A stretch of DNA of 14,513 nt from NCBI GenBank assembly GCA_046757205.1, contig JBHHXR010000069.1, positions 1 to 14,513 of the forward strand. The letters are read 5' to 3'. The translations under genes were made by a program, and so were the position numbers. Each line of letters begins with the position of its first letter. Position 1 is the stretch's first letter. Below the pieces are notes generated by a model. It did not search any database, was not told the origin of the DNA, and was given only the letters and a program-made list of their open reading frames with translations. This DNA comes from JBHHXR01 sp046757205. Lineage in GTDB: Bacteria; Pseudomonadota; Alphaproteobacteria; Rhodobacterales; Rhodobacteraceae. Positions 7,227 to 13,942 of the stretch are shown piece after piece.

Positions 7227-8273
7227 ATGGGATCAATCGAACTCGACGCGGTGGAAAAATGGTTCGGCGACGTTCAGGTCATCAAGGGCGTGAGCCTCAG
7301 GATCGAGGAAGGCGAGTTCATCATCTTCGTCGGCCCGTCCGGATGCGGGAAATCCACGCTTCTGCGGATGATCGCCGGGCTGGAGGAAACCAGCCGCGGC
7401 AAGATCGTCATCGGTGGCAAGGACGTGACGGCGCAGCCGCCGTCGAAGCGCGGGCTTGCCATGGTATTCCAGTCCTACGCCCTTTATCCGCACATGAACG
7501 TGCGCGAAAACATGGGTTTCAGCCTGAAAACGGCGGGGCGTCCCAAGAGCGAGATCGACCAGAAAGTCGGAGAGGCGGCCCGCGCCCTGAGGCTGGAAGA
7601 CTTCCTCGACCGGCGCCCGAAAGCGCTTTCCGGCGGCCAGCGCCAGCGTGTCGCCATCGGCCGGTCGATCGTGCGCGACCCGACCGCCTTTCTGTTCGAC
7701 GAACCGTTGTCCAATCTCGACGCCGCGCTACGCGTCGAAATGCGCTACGAGATCGCCAAGCTGCACCAGATGCTCGCCTCGACGATGATCTACGTCACCC
7801 ACGATCAGGTCGAGGCGATGACGCTGGCCGACCGCATCGTGGTGCTCGAGGCCGGCAGGATCGAGCAGGTCGGCTCGCCACGGGAGCTTTATGAAAAGCC
7901 GGGCAATCTGTTCGTCGCGCAGTTCATCGGAAGCCCGAAAATGAACGTTCTTCCCTGTTCGACGGCGGGCGGGAAATTCACCCTCGAAGGCGGCCGCGGC
8001 GGCGCTTACGGGCGTAGCGGTGCGGCGGTGCATCTCGGCATCCGCCCCGAAGCGATCGGCGTCGTCGCGGAAGGCGAGGGGCATTGCGACGGAACCGTGG
8101 ATGTTGCCGAGTACCTGGGCGCCGACACGTTCCTGATCGTCGATTGCGGCACGCTCGGGAAGCTGACGGTCCGCGCAAGCGGGGAAACGGTTCTGCGCCC
8201 GGGCGAACGCATCGGGCTTGCTTTCGATCCCGCCAAACTGCATTTCTTCGACGACGGCGGGCTGGCCGTCTGA
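7227..8273 (+). CDS. Sugar ABC transporter ATP-binding protein (UgpC/MalK type)
   Basis: A 348-residue ATPase that powers the importer on the cytoplasmic side. Motifs in order: Walker A GPSGCGKST (36-44), Q-loop Gln82, signature LSGGQRQR (134-141), Walker B AFLFDEP (154-160, catalytic Glu159), D-loop SNLDAALR, and H-loop His192 in THDQVEAMTLADR. Residues after about 240 form the TOBE/MalK-like regulatory domain (LGIRPEAIGVV near 270). All catalytic residues are present. The start is the ATG 2 nt after the glycosidase stop, preceded by GAAGG; the frame is open further upstream but only as an alternative reading of the glycosidase gene. It probably serves the two permeases of this operon, and MalK-type ATPases are often shared, so it might also serve the transporter at the right end. 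Confidence 0.95.
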   Translation: MGSIELDAVEKWFGDVQVIKGVSLRIEEGEFIIFVGPSGCGKSTLLRMIAGLEETSRGKIVIGGKDVTAQPPSKRGLAMVFQSYALYPHMNVRENMGFSLKTAGRPKSEIDQKVGEAARALRLEDFLDRRPKALSGGQRQRVAIGRSIVRDPTAFLFDEPLSNLDAALRVEMRYEIAKLHQMLASTMIYVTHDQVEAMTLADRIVVLEAGRIEQVGSPRELYEKPGNLFVAQFIGSPKMNVLPCSTAGGKFTLEGGRGGAYGRSGAAVHLGIRPEAIGVVAEGEGHCDGTVDVAEYLGADTFLIVDCGTLGKLTVRASGETVLRPGERIGLAFDPAKLHFFDDGGLAV

Positions 8274-8290
8274 AAACGGGGCCGCAACCG

Positions 8291-8977
8291 GTGAAACGTT
8301 CGAGGATCAACCGCATCATGTCGGAGGCGGACGAATTCATCCGCTCCTTCGGCTTTCTTCTGCCCCCTTTTGCCTATTGGACGCCCGGCCAGATGCGGTC
8401 GCGGCGGGGCGAGATCCACGCCATCGTCAACGCCAGGTTGGGCTGGGACATCACCGACTTCGGCCAGGGAAGGTTCGACACGCTCGGGCTGTTTCTCTTC
8501 ACCGTCCGCAACGGCCGGCCCGAGGATCTCGGCCGCGGCCGCGGCATGTGCTACGCCGAAAAGATCATGATCACGCGGCGCGACCAGATCACACCCATGC
8601 ACCGGCACGTCGTCAAGGCGGAAGATATCATCAACCGCGGCGGCGGCGGACTGGCGATCCGGCTCTTTGCTCCCGGCCCGGAAGGAAAGACCGACCCGGA
8701 AGCCACGGTCACGGTCGCGACCGACGGCGTTGCCCGCAGCTTTGGGGCGGGTGGCGTGCTGGTGCTGCAACCGGGCGAGAGCGTCACGCTCATGCCCGGT
8801 GTCTGGCACGAATTCTGGGGCGATGGCGGTGACGTTCTGGTCGGTGAAGTCTCCACCGTCAACGATGACCTGACCGACAATATCTTCCGCGATCCCGTCG
8901 GACGGTTTCCCGACATCGAGGAGGACGAGCCGCCGCTGCACCTGCTGGTGTCAGACTATGGCGGCTGGCTGGCCTGA
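8291..8977 (+). CDS. D-lyxose/D-mannose ketol-isomerase (cupin)
   Basis: A 228-residue cupin matching D-lyxose isomerases in length and signature. The GTG at 8291 gives the family N-terminus (KRSRIN, then FLLPPFAYWTP at 22-32), which is why it is preferred to the ATG at 8318. The metal site is visible: His104 and His106 in MHRHVVKAEDIINRGGG, Glu111, and His173 in PGVWHEFWG. These enzymes interconvert D-lyxose and D-xylulose and commonly D-mannose and D-fructose. It lies 17 nt after the ATPase gene and closes the operon, so it may convert an aldose freed by the GH63-like enzyme into a ketose; mannose would fit a mannosyl substrate. Its last 9 codons overlap the end of the oppositely oriented nagA gene. 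Activity and specificity are inferred. Confidence 0.85.
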   Translation: MKRSRINRIMSEADEFIRSFGFLLPPFAYWTPGQMRSRRGEIHAIVNARLGWDITDFGQGRFDTLGLFLFTVRNGRPEDLGRGRGMCYAEKIMITRRDQITPMHRHVVKAEDIINRGGGGLAIRLFAPGPEGKTDPEATVTVATDGVARSFGAGGVLVLQPGESVTLMPGVWHEFWGDGGDVLVGEVSTVNDDLTDNIFRDPVGRFPDIEEDEPPLHLLVSDYGGWLA

Positions 8978-10135
8978 TACCGGGAATTCCACTCCGCCGC
9001 ACCATACGTTCAACAGGCGTAGCTCGGTGTCCAGCCGCAGAAAATCCGCCCTCGCACCGGGCGCGAGCCGGCCGATCTCGTTCTCGCGCTTCAGAACCCG
9101 TGCAGGATAGAGCGAGGCCATTCTCAACGCCTCGTCAACCGGCACCCCGATCCGCTCGACCATGAACCGGACCGCCGAAATCATGTCGAGATCGGCACCC
9201 GCGAGCGTGCCGTCCTCCAGCGTCAGGCGCCCGCCCTCGCGGCGGATGCGGCGTCCGTTCAGGCAAAGCCCGGCGGCGTCCGTTCCGATGGTCGACATGG
9301 CGTCGGTCACCAGGAAGATCTTCCCCGGATCGGTCTTGGCCCTCAGGGCGATGCCGATGGTGGCGGGATCGACATGGAAACCGTCGGCAATCAACCCGGC
9401 CGACAACCCGCCCGTGGCGAGCGCCGCGCCGACCAGGCCGGGCTCCCGGTTGCCAAGCTGACTCATGGCGTTGAACAGGTGCGTCACACACGACGCGCCG
9501 CTCGCCGCCGCTTGCCGGGCGGCGTCGAAGCCGGCGTCCGAATGCCCCAAGGAAACGACCGCACCGGCGGCGGCCAGATCCGCGATCCGGTCGGGCGCGA
9601 CGGTTTCGGGCGCGACCGTGATCATCAGGCTGGGCATGGCGCCGGCCGCGCCCGACACCAGCGCGAAGTCGCCATCGTCCATCGGCCGGATCAGCGCCGG
9701 GTCGTGCGCGCCCTTGCGGGCAAGCGACAGATGCGGCCCCTCCAGGTGCAGCCCGACGACGCCGTCAATGCGCTGCGCGATGGCATCGGTAACGGCGCGG
9801 ACCGCCGCCGCGGTGGTGTCCTTCGTGTCGGTTATCAGCGTCGCCAGAAGCGACGTCGTCCCGAATTGCCGGTGCGCGCGGCAAATCCGGTCCAGCGCTT
9901 CGACGCTCTGCTCGTCGTTCAGCATCACGCCGCCGCCGCCGTTGACCTGCAGATCCACGAATCCCGGCGCGATCAGCCCGCCGTCAAGCCGGATTTTCCG
10001 AAAACCGCCCGGTATGTCCGCATCGCGCAGGACGCCGGCCACACGCCCCCCCTCGACCAGCAGCGCCGCATCGGCGTGTCGCCTGCCGCCGTCGAATATC
10101 TCGCAGCCGGTAAAGGCCCTGCGTTCCCCGTTCAT
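8951..10135 (-). CDS. nagA: N-acetylglucosamine-6-phosphate deacetylase
   Basis: A 394-residue amidohydrolase that removes acetate from GlcNAc-6-phosphate, giving glucosamine-6-phosphate. Landmarks: GFVDLQVNGGGG (58-69), the metal-ligand glutamate in LHLEGPH (Glu132), VSLGHSDA (His198), THLFNAMS (His219), IADGFHVD (His254) and the catalytic aspartate in LVTDAMST (Asp278). All expected residues are present, and the QxN form of the first motif is the same as in E. coli NagA. The ATG at 10135 overlaps the stop of the SIS gene by 4 nt (ATGA). The frame is open further upstream, but there it is an alternative reading of the SIS gene. It ends inside the 3' end of the isomerase gene. It is the third enzymatic step of the amino-sugar route in this cluster. 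Confidence 0.94.
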   Translation of the reverse strand: MNGERRAFTGCEIFDGGRRHADAALLVEGGRVAGVLRDADIPGGFRKIRLDGGLIAPGFVDLQVNGGGGVMLNDEQSVEALDRICRAHRQFGTTSLLATLITDTKDTTAAAVRAVTDAIAQRIDGVVGLHLEGPHLSLARKGAHDPALIRPMDDGDFALVSGAAGAMPSLMITVAPETVAPDRIADLAAAGAVVSLGHSDAGFDAARQAAASGASCVTHLFNAMSQLGNREPGLVGAALATGGLSAGLIADGFHVDPATIGIALRAKTDPGKIFLVTDAMSTIGTDAAGLCLNGRRIRREGGRLTLEDGTLAGADLDMISAVRFMVERIGVPVDEALRMASLYPARVLKRENEIGRLAPGARADFLRLDTELRLLNVWCGGVEFPVSGQPAAIV

Positions 10136-11175
10136 ACCGTTTCCGTGACTTTCCTGAGATGCCGCGGCGTGTCGGGGTTGATGCCGCGGTCGGCGGCCAG
10201 CTTTTCGATGAACGCATAGAACGAGACGATCAGCGCCAGCGGGTCGGTCAGGGCGTGCCCCGTGGCGGCAAATTCCAGCCTTCTCGCCGCCCGTGCCCGA
10301 TCCGAGGTGACGAATGCCGCGGCACCCTGTCCGGCAAGCCTGTCGGCCACCGAAACCACCGCCGCCTCGGCGGCGTCGCGCGCCGTGAACGCCAGTACCG
10401 GATAGCCTTCCTCGACGATCGAAACCGGGCCGTGCATCACTTCGGCGGAAGAGTAGGATTCCGCGTGGATCTGGCAGGTCTCCTTGAACTTCAGTGCGGC
10501 CTCGTTGGAAATGGCCAGCGACGGCCCCCGCCCCAGGACGTAGAGCGATGAGCGCTCGCGCAGGAACTCCCGCAGTTCCGGCCAGTCGATACCCACCGCT
10601 TCCTCGAAGCACCCGGGCAGGGCTTCAATCGCCGCCGCAAGCCTGGCGTCGCCGCTCCATTCCGCCACCACCGCGAGCCCGGCGACGGCGGAGGTGACGA
10701 AAGTCTTGGTCGCCGCGACGCTGGCCTCGACGCCCGCGCAGATCGGTACTACCGAGCGGCAGGCGCCGGCCAAGGGCGAGGCGGCGTCGTTGGTGATCGC
10801 CACCGACACCGCGTTTCGGGCCGTGGCCGACGCCGCCAGACTCACGATGTCGGGGCTCTTGCCGGACTGCGAAATCGCGATGCACGCGGCATTTCCAAGC
10901 TTCAGTTCCGCACCATAGATCGAGGCGACGGACGGGCCTATCGATGCCACCGGAACGCCGAGCGAAAGTTCGCAGGCGTATTTCAGATATTTCGCCACGT
11001 GATCCGAGGAACCGCGCGCCACCGTGGCGACAAGCCACGGGTCTGCGTCGCTTATGCCTTTCGCGGCGGCCGCGATCGCCGCGCGCCCGCTCCCCAGAAG
11101 CTCGCGCGTGACCGAGGGAATTTCCAGGATTTCCTTGCGCATCAGTGTGGTTTCGATGGTCATTTCGACATCCAT
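10132..11175 (-). CDS. SIS-domain glucosamine-6-phosphate deaminase (NagB-II/GlmS-like)
   Basis: A 347-residue protein with two sugar-isomerase (SIS) domains, like the C-terminal half of GlmS but without the glutaminase domain. Domain 1 has ARGSSDH (53-59) and SQSGKSPD (102-109), the phosphosugar-binding loops; domain 2 has GRGPSL (215-220), NEAALKFKE (224-232) and AESYSSAEVMHGP (238-250), which contain the usual isomerase/deaminase residues. Stand-alone proteins of this type release ammonia from glucosamine-6-phosphate to give fructose-6-phosphate, in place of NagB. The ATG at 11175 abuts the regulator stop directly; a second ATG at 11163 (MTIETTLMRKEI) is an equally plausible start and closer to the family N-terminus. 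The position between regulator and nagA supports the deaminase role over other SIS activities. Confidence 0.88.
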   Translation of the reverse strand: MDVEMTIETTLMRKEILEIPSVTRELLGSGRAAIAAAAKGISDADPWLVATVARGSSDHVAKYLKYACELSLGVPVASIGPSVASIYGAELKLGNAACIAISQSGKSPDIVSLAASATARNAVSVAITNDAASPLAGACRSVVPICAGVEASVAATKTFVTSAVAGLAVVAEWSGDARLAAAIEALPGCFEEAVGIDWPELREFLRERSSLYVLGRGPSLAISNEAALKFKETCQIHAESYSSAEVMHGPVSIVEEGYPVLAFTARDAAEAAVVSVADRLAGQGAAAFVTSDRARAARRLEFAATGHALTDPLALIVSFYAFIEKLAADRGINPDTPRHLRKVTETV

Positions 11176-11931
11176 TCAGCCGGCGACTTGCAGTTCGGCG
11201 ACGAAGTCATAGGCGTCGCCGCGATAGAGGGACCGGGTGAATTCAACGGCCCGTCCCGAAGCAAGATACGACGTGCGCTCGATGGTCAGGCCGGCGGCAC
11301 CCTCTTCGACACCGAGCATCCTGGCGTCGTCCGGCGCCAGATTGGCCGCCGAAATGCGCTGGATCGCCCGCACCGGCCGGTTACCGTCTTTTTCCAGCAC
11401 ATCGTAGAGCGAGCCCCCGACCGCCAGCGGATTGGGCAGGATGTCCGGCGGCAGCGACGCGCGCTCGATGGCAAGAGGCATGCCGCCCGCACTGCGCAGA
11501 CGGGCGACCCGCGCGACCGAGTCGCCGCTGCCCAGCCCCAGCGTCACCACCTCCTGCGGCGACGGCATGAACAGGCCGCGCTCCAGCCATTTCGATGTCA
11601 CCTCCATACCGCGCCGCGCCATGTCCTCGGTGAACGATGTCAGACGCGAAAGCGACTGTTCGACCCGTTGCACCTTGGGGGCGACGAACGAACCCGATCC
11701 GCGCCGCTGGATGATCAGCCCTTTTTGCACCAGCGGCTCGACCGCCTTGCGCACGGTAACGCGCGAAAGGTCGGTAATGGCGGCGATCTCGCGCTCCGGC
11801 GGCAGTGGCGTATCGGGCTTCAGTTGCCCGTACTCGATCGCCTGTTCTATGCGGCGCTGCAATTGCACGTAAAGCGGCCCCCCGGTAGGGGAGAGCCAGC
11901 TTTCGGGGGCGAGCAGTTCCCTCACGTTCAT
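11176..11931 (-). CDS. GntR/HutC-family (NagR-like) regulator of the amino-sugar genes
   Basis: A 251-residue regulator. Residues about 17-85 are the winged helix-turn-helix (GPLYVQLQRRIEQAI, PPEREIAAITDLSRVTVRKA, then the wing QRRGSGSFV); residues about 100-251 are a UTRA ligand domain ending FTRSLYRGDAYDFVAEL, the pattern of the NagR/DasR group that senses phosphorylated amino sugars. It overlaps the kinase stop by 4 nt (ATGA) and abuts the SIS gene, so it is made with the enzymes it presumably controls, and likely represses its own operon and the divergent one. The mirrored AAAGGTATTAT elements upstream of both operons are the obvious candidate targets. The ligand (for example GlcNAc-6-P or GlcN-6-P) is an inference from the neighbours. 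Confidence 0.9.
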   Translation of the reverse strand: MNVRELLAPESWLSPTGGPLYVQLQRRIEQAIEYGQLKPDTPLPPEREIAAITDLSRVTVRKAVEPLVQKGLIIQRRGSGSFVAPKVQRVEQSLSRLTSFTEDMARRGMEVTSKWLERGLFMPSPQEVVTLGLGSGDSVARVARLRSAGGMPLAIERASLPPDILPNPLAVGGSLYDVLEKDGNRPVRAIQRISAANLAPDDARMLGVEEGAAGLTIERTSYLASGRAVEFTRSLYRGDAYDFVAELQVAG

Positions 11932-12824
11932 GTGTCGATCTCCCGCTCTTCGGTGAAAGCCCGCCTTGCCATTTCGACGGCCGCGTCAAGGGAATCGTTT
12001 CTTGCGGGGCGGCAATCCGCCCGGTATCGCGGGTCAAGGAATTCCAGGTAAACCGGCCCGAGCCCCCCCAGCAGGCACAGCGGCGTACCCTCGCTCCAAC
12101 CGACGCGATCGAGCGCCAACTGGATGCGCCGGACCGCAACATCGAGAATTTCACACGCATTTTCGTCGCCGTCGCGGGCCGCTTCGAACACACCGGGTGC
12201 GAACTTCGCGTAGTCGCCCGGCTGTGCCGTGGCGGCGAATTCCACCATCGGTTCGGGTCCGCCACCGAACCGCCCGAGAATGCCGCGCGTCAACCCGCTG
12301 TGCCTGGCAAGGCCGTCGTGGCAAAGAACGACGCGGCGCAGCAACGCCCGGCCGAGCCAGGCGCCGCTGGCATCGTCGCCGAGGGGAAATCCCCAACCGC
12401 CGATCGACACCGTTTCCCCGGCGTGCCTGCCAACGAAGAACGAGCCGGTTCCGACAACGGCGACGCAGCCGTCCCCGGCGCCCAGAGCGCCGTACAAGGT
12501 GGTTTCCCGGTCGCTCGTGACGCGGACCTTGCGTAACGGCAGAGCTGCCTCCATGCGCCGCGCGCGGTCGCCGACATTGGCGCCGGCCAGACCGAGGAAC
12601 CCGACGTCCCTGCCGGGTTCCGGCCCGGCGAGGCCTGCGGCCCGGAAAGCCTGCGCCGATGTTTCGAGGACATTTTGCAGCGCCGCTTCGAAGTCGGTGG
12701 CGATATTGGCCGCGCCGCCTTCCGCCCGCCCGAGTATGGCGCCCGACCGGTCGGCAACGACGGCCCGGCACCCTGTGCCGCCGCCGTCGACCCCCAAGAT
12801 CATCGCTGCCCGCCGTTCACCCAT
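11928..12824 (-). CDS. BadF/BadG/BcrA/BcrD-family amino-sugar kinase (GlcNAc/MurNAc kinase-like)
   Basis: A 298-residue ASKHA-fold kinase, close in size to N-acetylglucosamine kinases of this family. Motifs: phosphate-1 GVDGGGTGC (11-19), catalytic-region SDRETTLYGAL with Asp105 (104-114), phosphate-2 VVGTGSF (123-129), GGWGFPLGDDASGAWLG (142-158) and adenosine motif LLGGLGP (251-257). It would phosphorylate an imported N-acetyl amino sugar at C6. BadF-family kinases include MurK of Clostridium acetobutylicum, which accepts both MurNAc and GlcNAc, and the MurQ-like gene on the other side of the promoter suggests the same dual use. It is the first gene of the minus-strand operon. The start could be the ATG at 12824 or the ATG at 12803 (MILGVDGGG), which is nearer the conserved domain. 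Confidence 0.88.
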   Translation of the reverse strand: MGERRAAMILGVDGGGTGCRAVVADRSGAILGRAEGGAANIATDFEAALQNVLETSAQAFRAAGLAGPEPGRDVGFLGLAGANVGDRARRMEAALPLRKVRVTSDRETTLYGALGAGDGCVAVVGTGSFFVGRHAGETVSIGGWGFPLGDDASGAWLGRALLRRVVLCHDGLARHSGLTRGILGRFGGGPEPMVEFAATAQPGDYAKFAPGVFEAARDGDENACEILDVAVRRIQLALDRVGWSEGTPLCLLGGLGPVYLEFLDPRYRADCRPARNDSLDAAVEMARRAFTEEREIDT

Positions 12825-12826
12825 GA

Positions 12827-12848
12827 CAATACCTATATAATACCTTTG
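12827..12848 (-). promoter_or_regulatory. Probable operator, left copy (minus orientation)
   Basis: Read on the minus strand this 22-bp segment is C-AAAGGTATTAT-ATA-GGTATTG: a GGTATT unit repeated in direct orientation with an 11-bp period, about one helical turn. It covers a TATTAT -10-like hexamer (12842-12837) just ahead of the kinase gene, so a bound protein would block that promoter. It is 17/22 identical to the right copy in opposite orientation. Confidence 0.6.
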
Positions 12849-12941
12849 ATCCAGATGGAAGAGACGACGAAAATTTTAAACTACGTGACATCAACAGTTT
12901 ACAATAATCCCCGTTAACACCTGTGTCCATAAACAAAATTC

Positions 12942-12971
12942 TGGACAAAAGGTATTATTTTGGTGTTATAT
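12942..12971 (+). promoter_or_regulatory. Candidate promoter of the murQ operon
   Basis: TGGACA (12942-12947) and TTATAT (12966-12971) with an 18-nt spacer look like sigma-70 elements about 30 nt before the murQ-like start. An alternative pair is TAAACA (12930-12935) and TATTAT (12953-12958) with a 17-nt spacer. Either promoter would overlap the right operator copy. Confidence 0.4.
12947..12968 (+). promoter_or_regulatory. Probable operator, right copy (plus orientation)
   Basis: This copy shares the exact 11-mer AAAGGTATTAT (12948-12958) with the left copy and repeats GGT.TT 11 bp further on (GGTGTT at 12962-12967). It points towards murQ, as the left copy points towards the kinase gene, with about 120 bp between centres. 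The binding protein is most likely the GntR/UTRA regulator of the minus-strand operon. Confidence 0.6.
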
Positions 12972-13000
12972 GACAATCAATACGATCCTGGGGGAATCAC

Positions 13001-13894
13001 TTGCCGCTGCATCAGACCGAAAAGGCGCATGACATGGCCGCCGGGCTCGATACGCTCAGCGGCGTCGACGCCCTCGCGATCCTGCTCGACGGACAGGTCG
13101 CCGCTGCGCAGGCGGTGCGCTTTGCCATCCCGGATCTGGAGCGCGGGGCGGAGCTGATGGCGGCTGCGGTCCGCAGGAACGGCAAGCTGGTCTATGCCGC
13201 CGCCGGCAGTTCGGGGCTCATGGCCCTGGCTGACGGGCTGGAAATCACGCCGACATTCGGCATCCCCAACGACCGGGTGCGAATTCTTCGCGCCGGCGGT
13301 CTCGACGACATCTTCGTGCCCAAGGGCGAGGCCGAGGACGATACCAGGGCGGCGCTGGATGATGCCGATTGCATCGCCCCAGACGACTGCGTCATCTGCC
13401 TGGCCGCCAGCGGCAATACGCCCTATGCCGTTACCGTCATGGAAACCGCCAGGGGCCGCGGCGCCGCGACGATCGGCATCGCCAACAACGACGGAACGAA
13501 GCTTCTCGATGGCGCCGACGTGGCGATCCTGCTGCCGACGCCGCCCGAAATCATCGCCGGTTCGACCCGCCTCGGGGCGGGAACCGCGCAGAAAATCGCG
13601 TTGAACATGATGTCCACGCTGATGGGCATTCGGCTGGGCCACGTGATGGACGGGCTGATGGTCAACGTCATCGCCAACAATGCCAAACTGCAGGAACGCG
13701 CAGCCCGGATCGTCTCGTCGATCGCCGGCTGCGACGACGCCACGGCGAAGGCCAACCTCGGGCGCTCGGGCGGCGGCGTCAAACTCGCGATCCTGCTCAG
13801 CCTCGGCGCGCCGGACGTGGAAGCCGCCCGCTCCAGGCTGGACGACGCGGATCAAAATCTGCGGACCGCAATATCCGCACTGCAACCGGACTAG
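13001..13894 (+). CDS. murQ: MurQ-like N-acetylmuramic acid 6-phosphate etherase, divergent
   Basis: A 297-residue single SIS-domain protein of MurQ length. MurQ cleaves the D-lactyl ether of MurNAc-6-phosphate to give GlcNAc-6-phosphate and D-lactate. The strongest match is PPEIIAGSTRLGAGTAQKIA (181-200) with LNMMSTLMGIRLGHV and GLMVNVIANNAKLQERA. The two catalytic glutamates of E. coli MurQ (Glu83, Glu114) align with Glu81 in LEITPTFG and Glu112 in GEAEDD. Unusual points: the phosphate loop reads AAGSSGLM where MurQ has GAGTSGRL, and SGNTPY replaces SGRTPY. The start is a TTG with GGGGGAA 6 nt upstream; it keeps the family N-terminal TE and LDTLS motifs, whereas the ATG at 13034 would lose TE. 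It leads a transporter operon and diverges from nagA/kinase genes. A related ether substrate is possible. Confidence 0.82.
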   Translation: MPLHQTEKAHDMAAGLDTLSGVDALAILLDGQVAAAQAVRFAIPDLERGAELMAAAVRRNGKLVYAAAGSSGLMALADGLEITPTFGIPNDRVRILRAGGLDDIFVPKGEAEDDTRAALDDADCIAPDDCVICLAASGNTPYAVTVMETARGRGAATIGIANNDGTKLLDGADVAILLPTPPEIIAGSTRLGAGTAQKIALNMMSTLMGIRLGHVMDGLMVNVIANNAKLQERAARIVSSIAGCDDATAKANLGRSGGGVKLAILLSLGAPDVEAARSRLDDADQNLRTAISALQPD

Positions 13895-13942
13895 CATCCG
13901 GCATCAAACCGCGCGCGAGCGCACTAACTGGGAGAGAGAGTC

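Larger units (their letters stand above)
12825..13000. promoter_or_regulatory. AT-rich divergent promoter region between the kinase and murQ operons
   Basis: This 176-bp stretch is markedly richer in A and T than the coding sequence around it and separates two divergently transcribed units, so both promoters should lie here. It holds two mirrored operator-like elements (listed separately). An inverted repeat, TGTCCA (12924-12929) and TGGACA (12942-12947) with a 12-nt spacer, lies next to the right element. I see no convincing small ORF or RNA. Confidence 0.85.

Noticed and set aside
5737..7236. A 499-codon open frame on the minus strand opposite the glycosidase
   Set aside because: The sense frame carries the GH63-like motifs with conserved catalytic residues; the antisense frame has none.
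9374..10219. A 281-codon plus-strand open frame opposite nagA
   Set aside because: nagA has all its metal and catalytic residues on the minus strand; the plus frame is Arg/Gln/His-rich with no domain.
10136..10612. Upstream extension of the nagA frame on the minus strand
   Set aside because: It reads through the SIS-domain gene in another frame; the ATG at 10135 overlaps that gene's stop in the usual ATGA pattern.
10132..11175. Reading the two-SIS protein as glucosamine-fructose aminotransferase GlmS
   Set aside because: The N-terminal glutaminase domain with its catalytic Cys is absent and the gene sits with catabolic nagA and kinase genes, so a deaminase role fits better.
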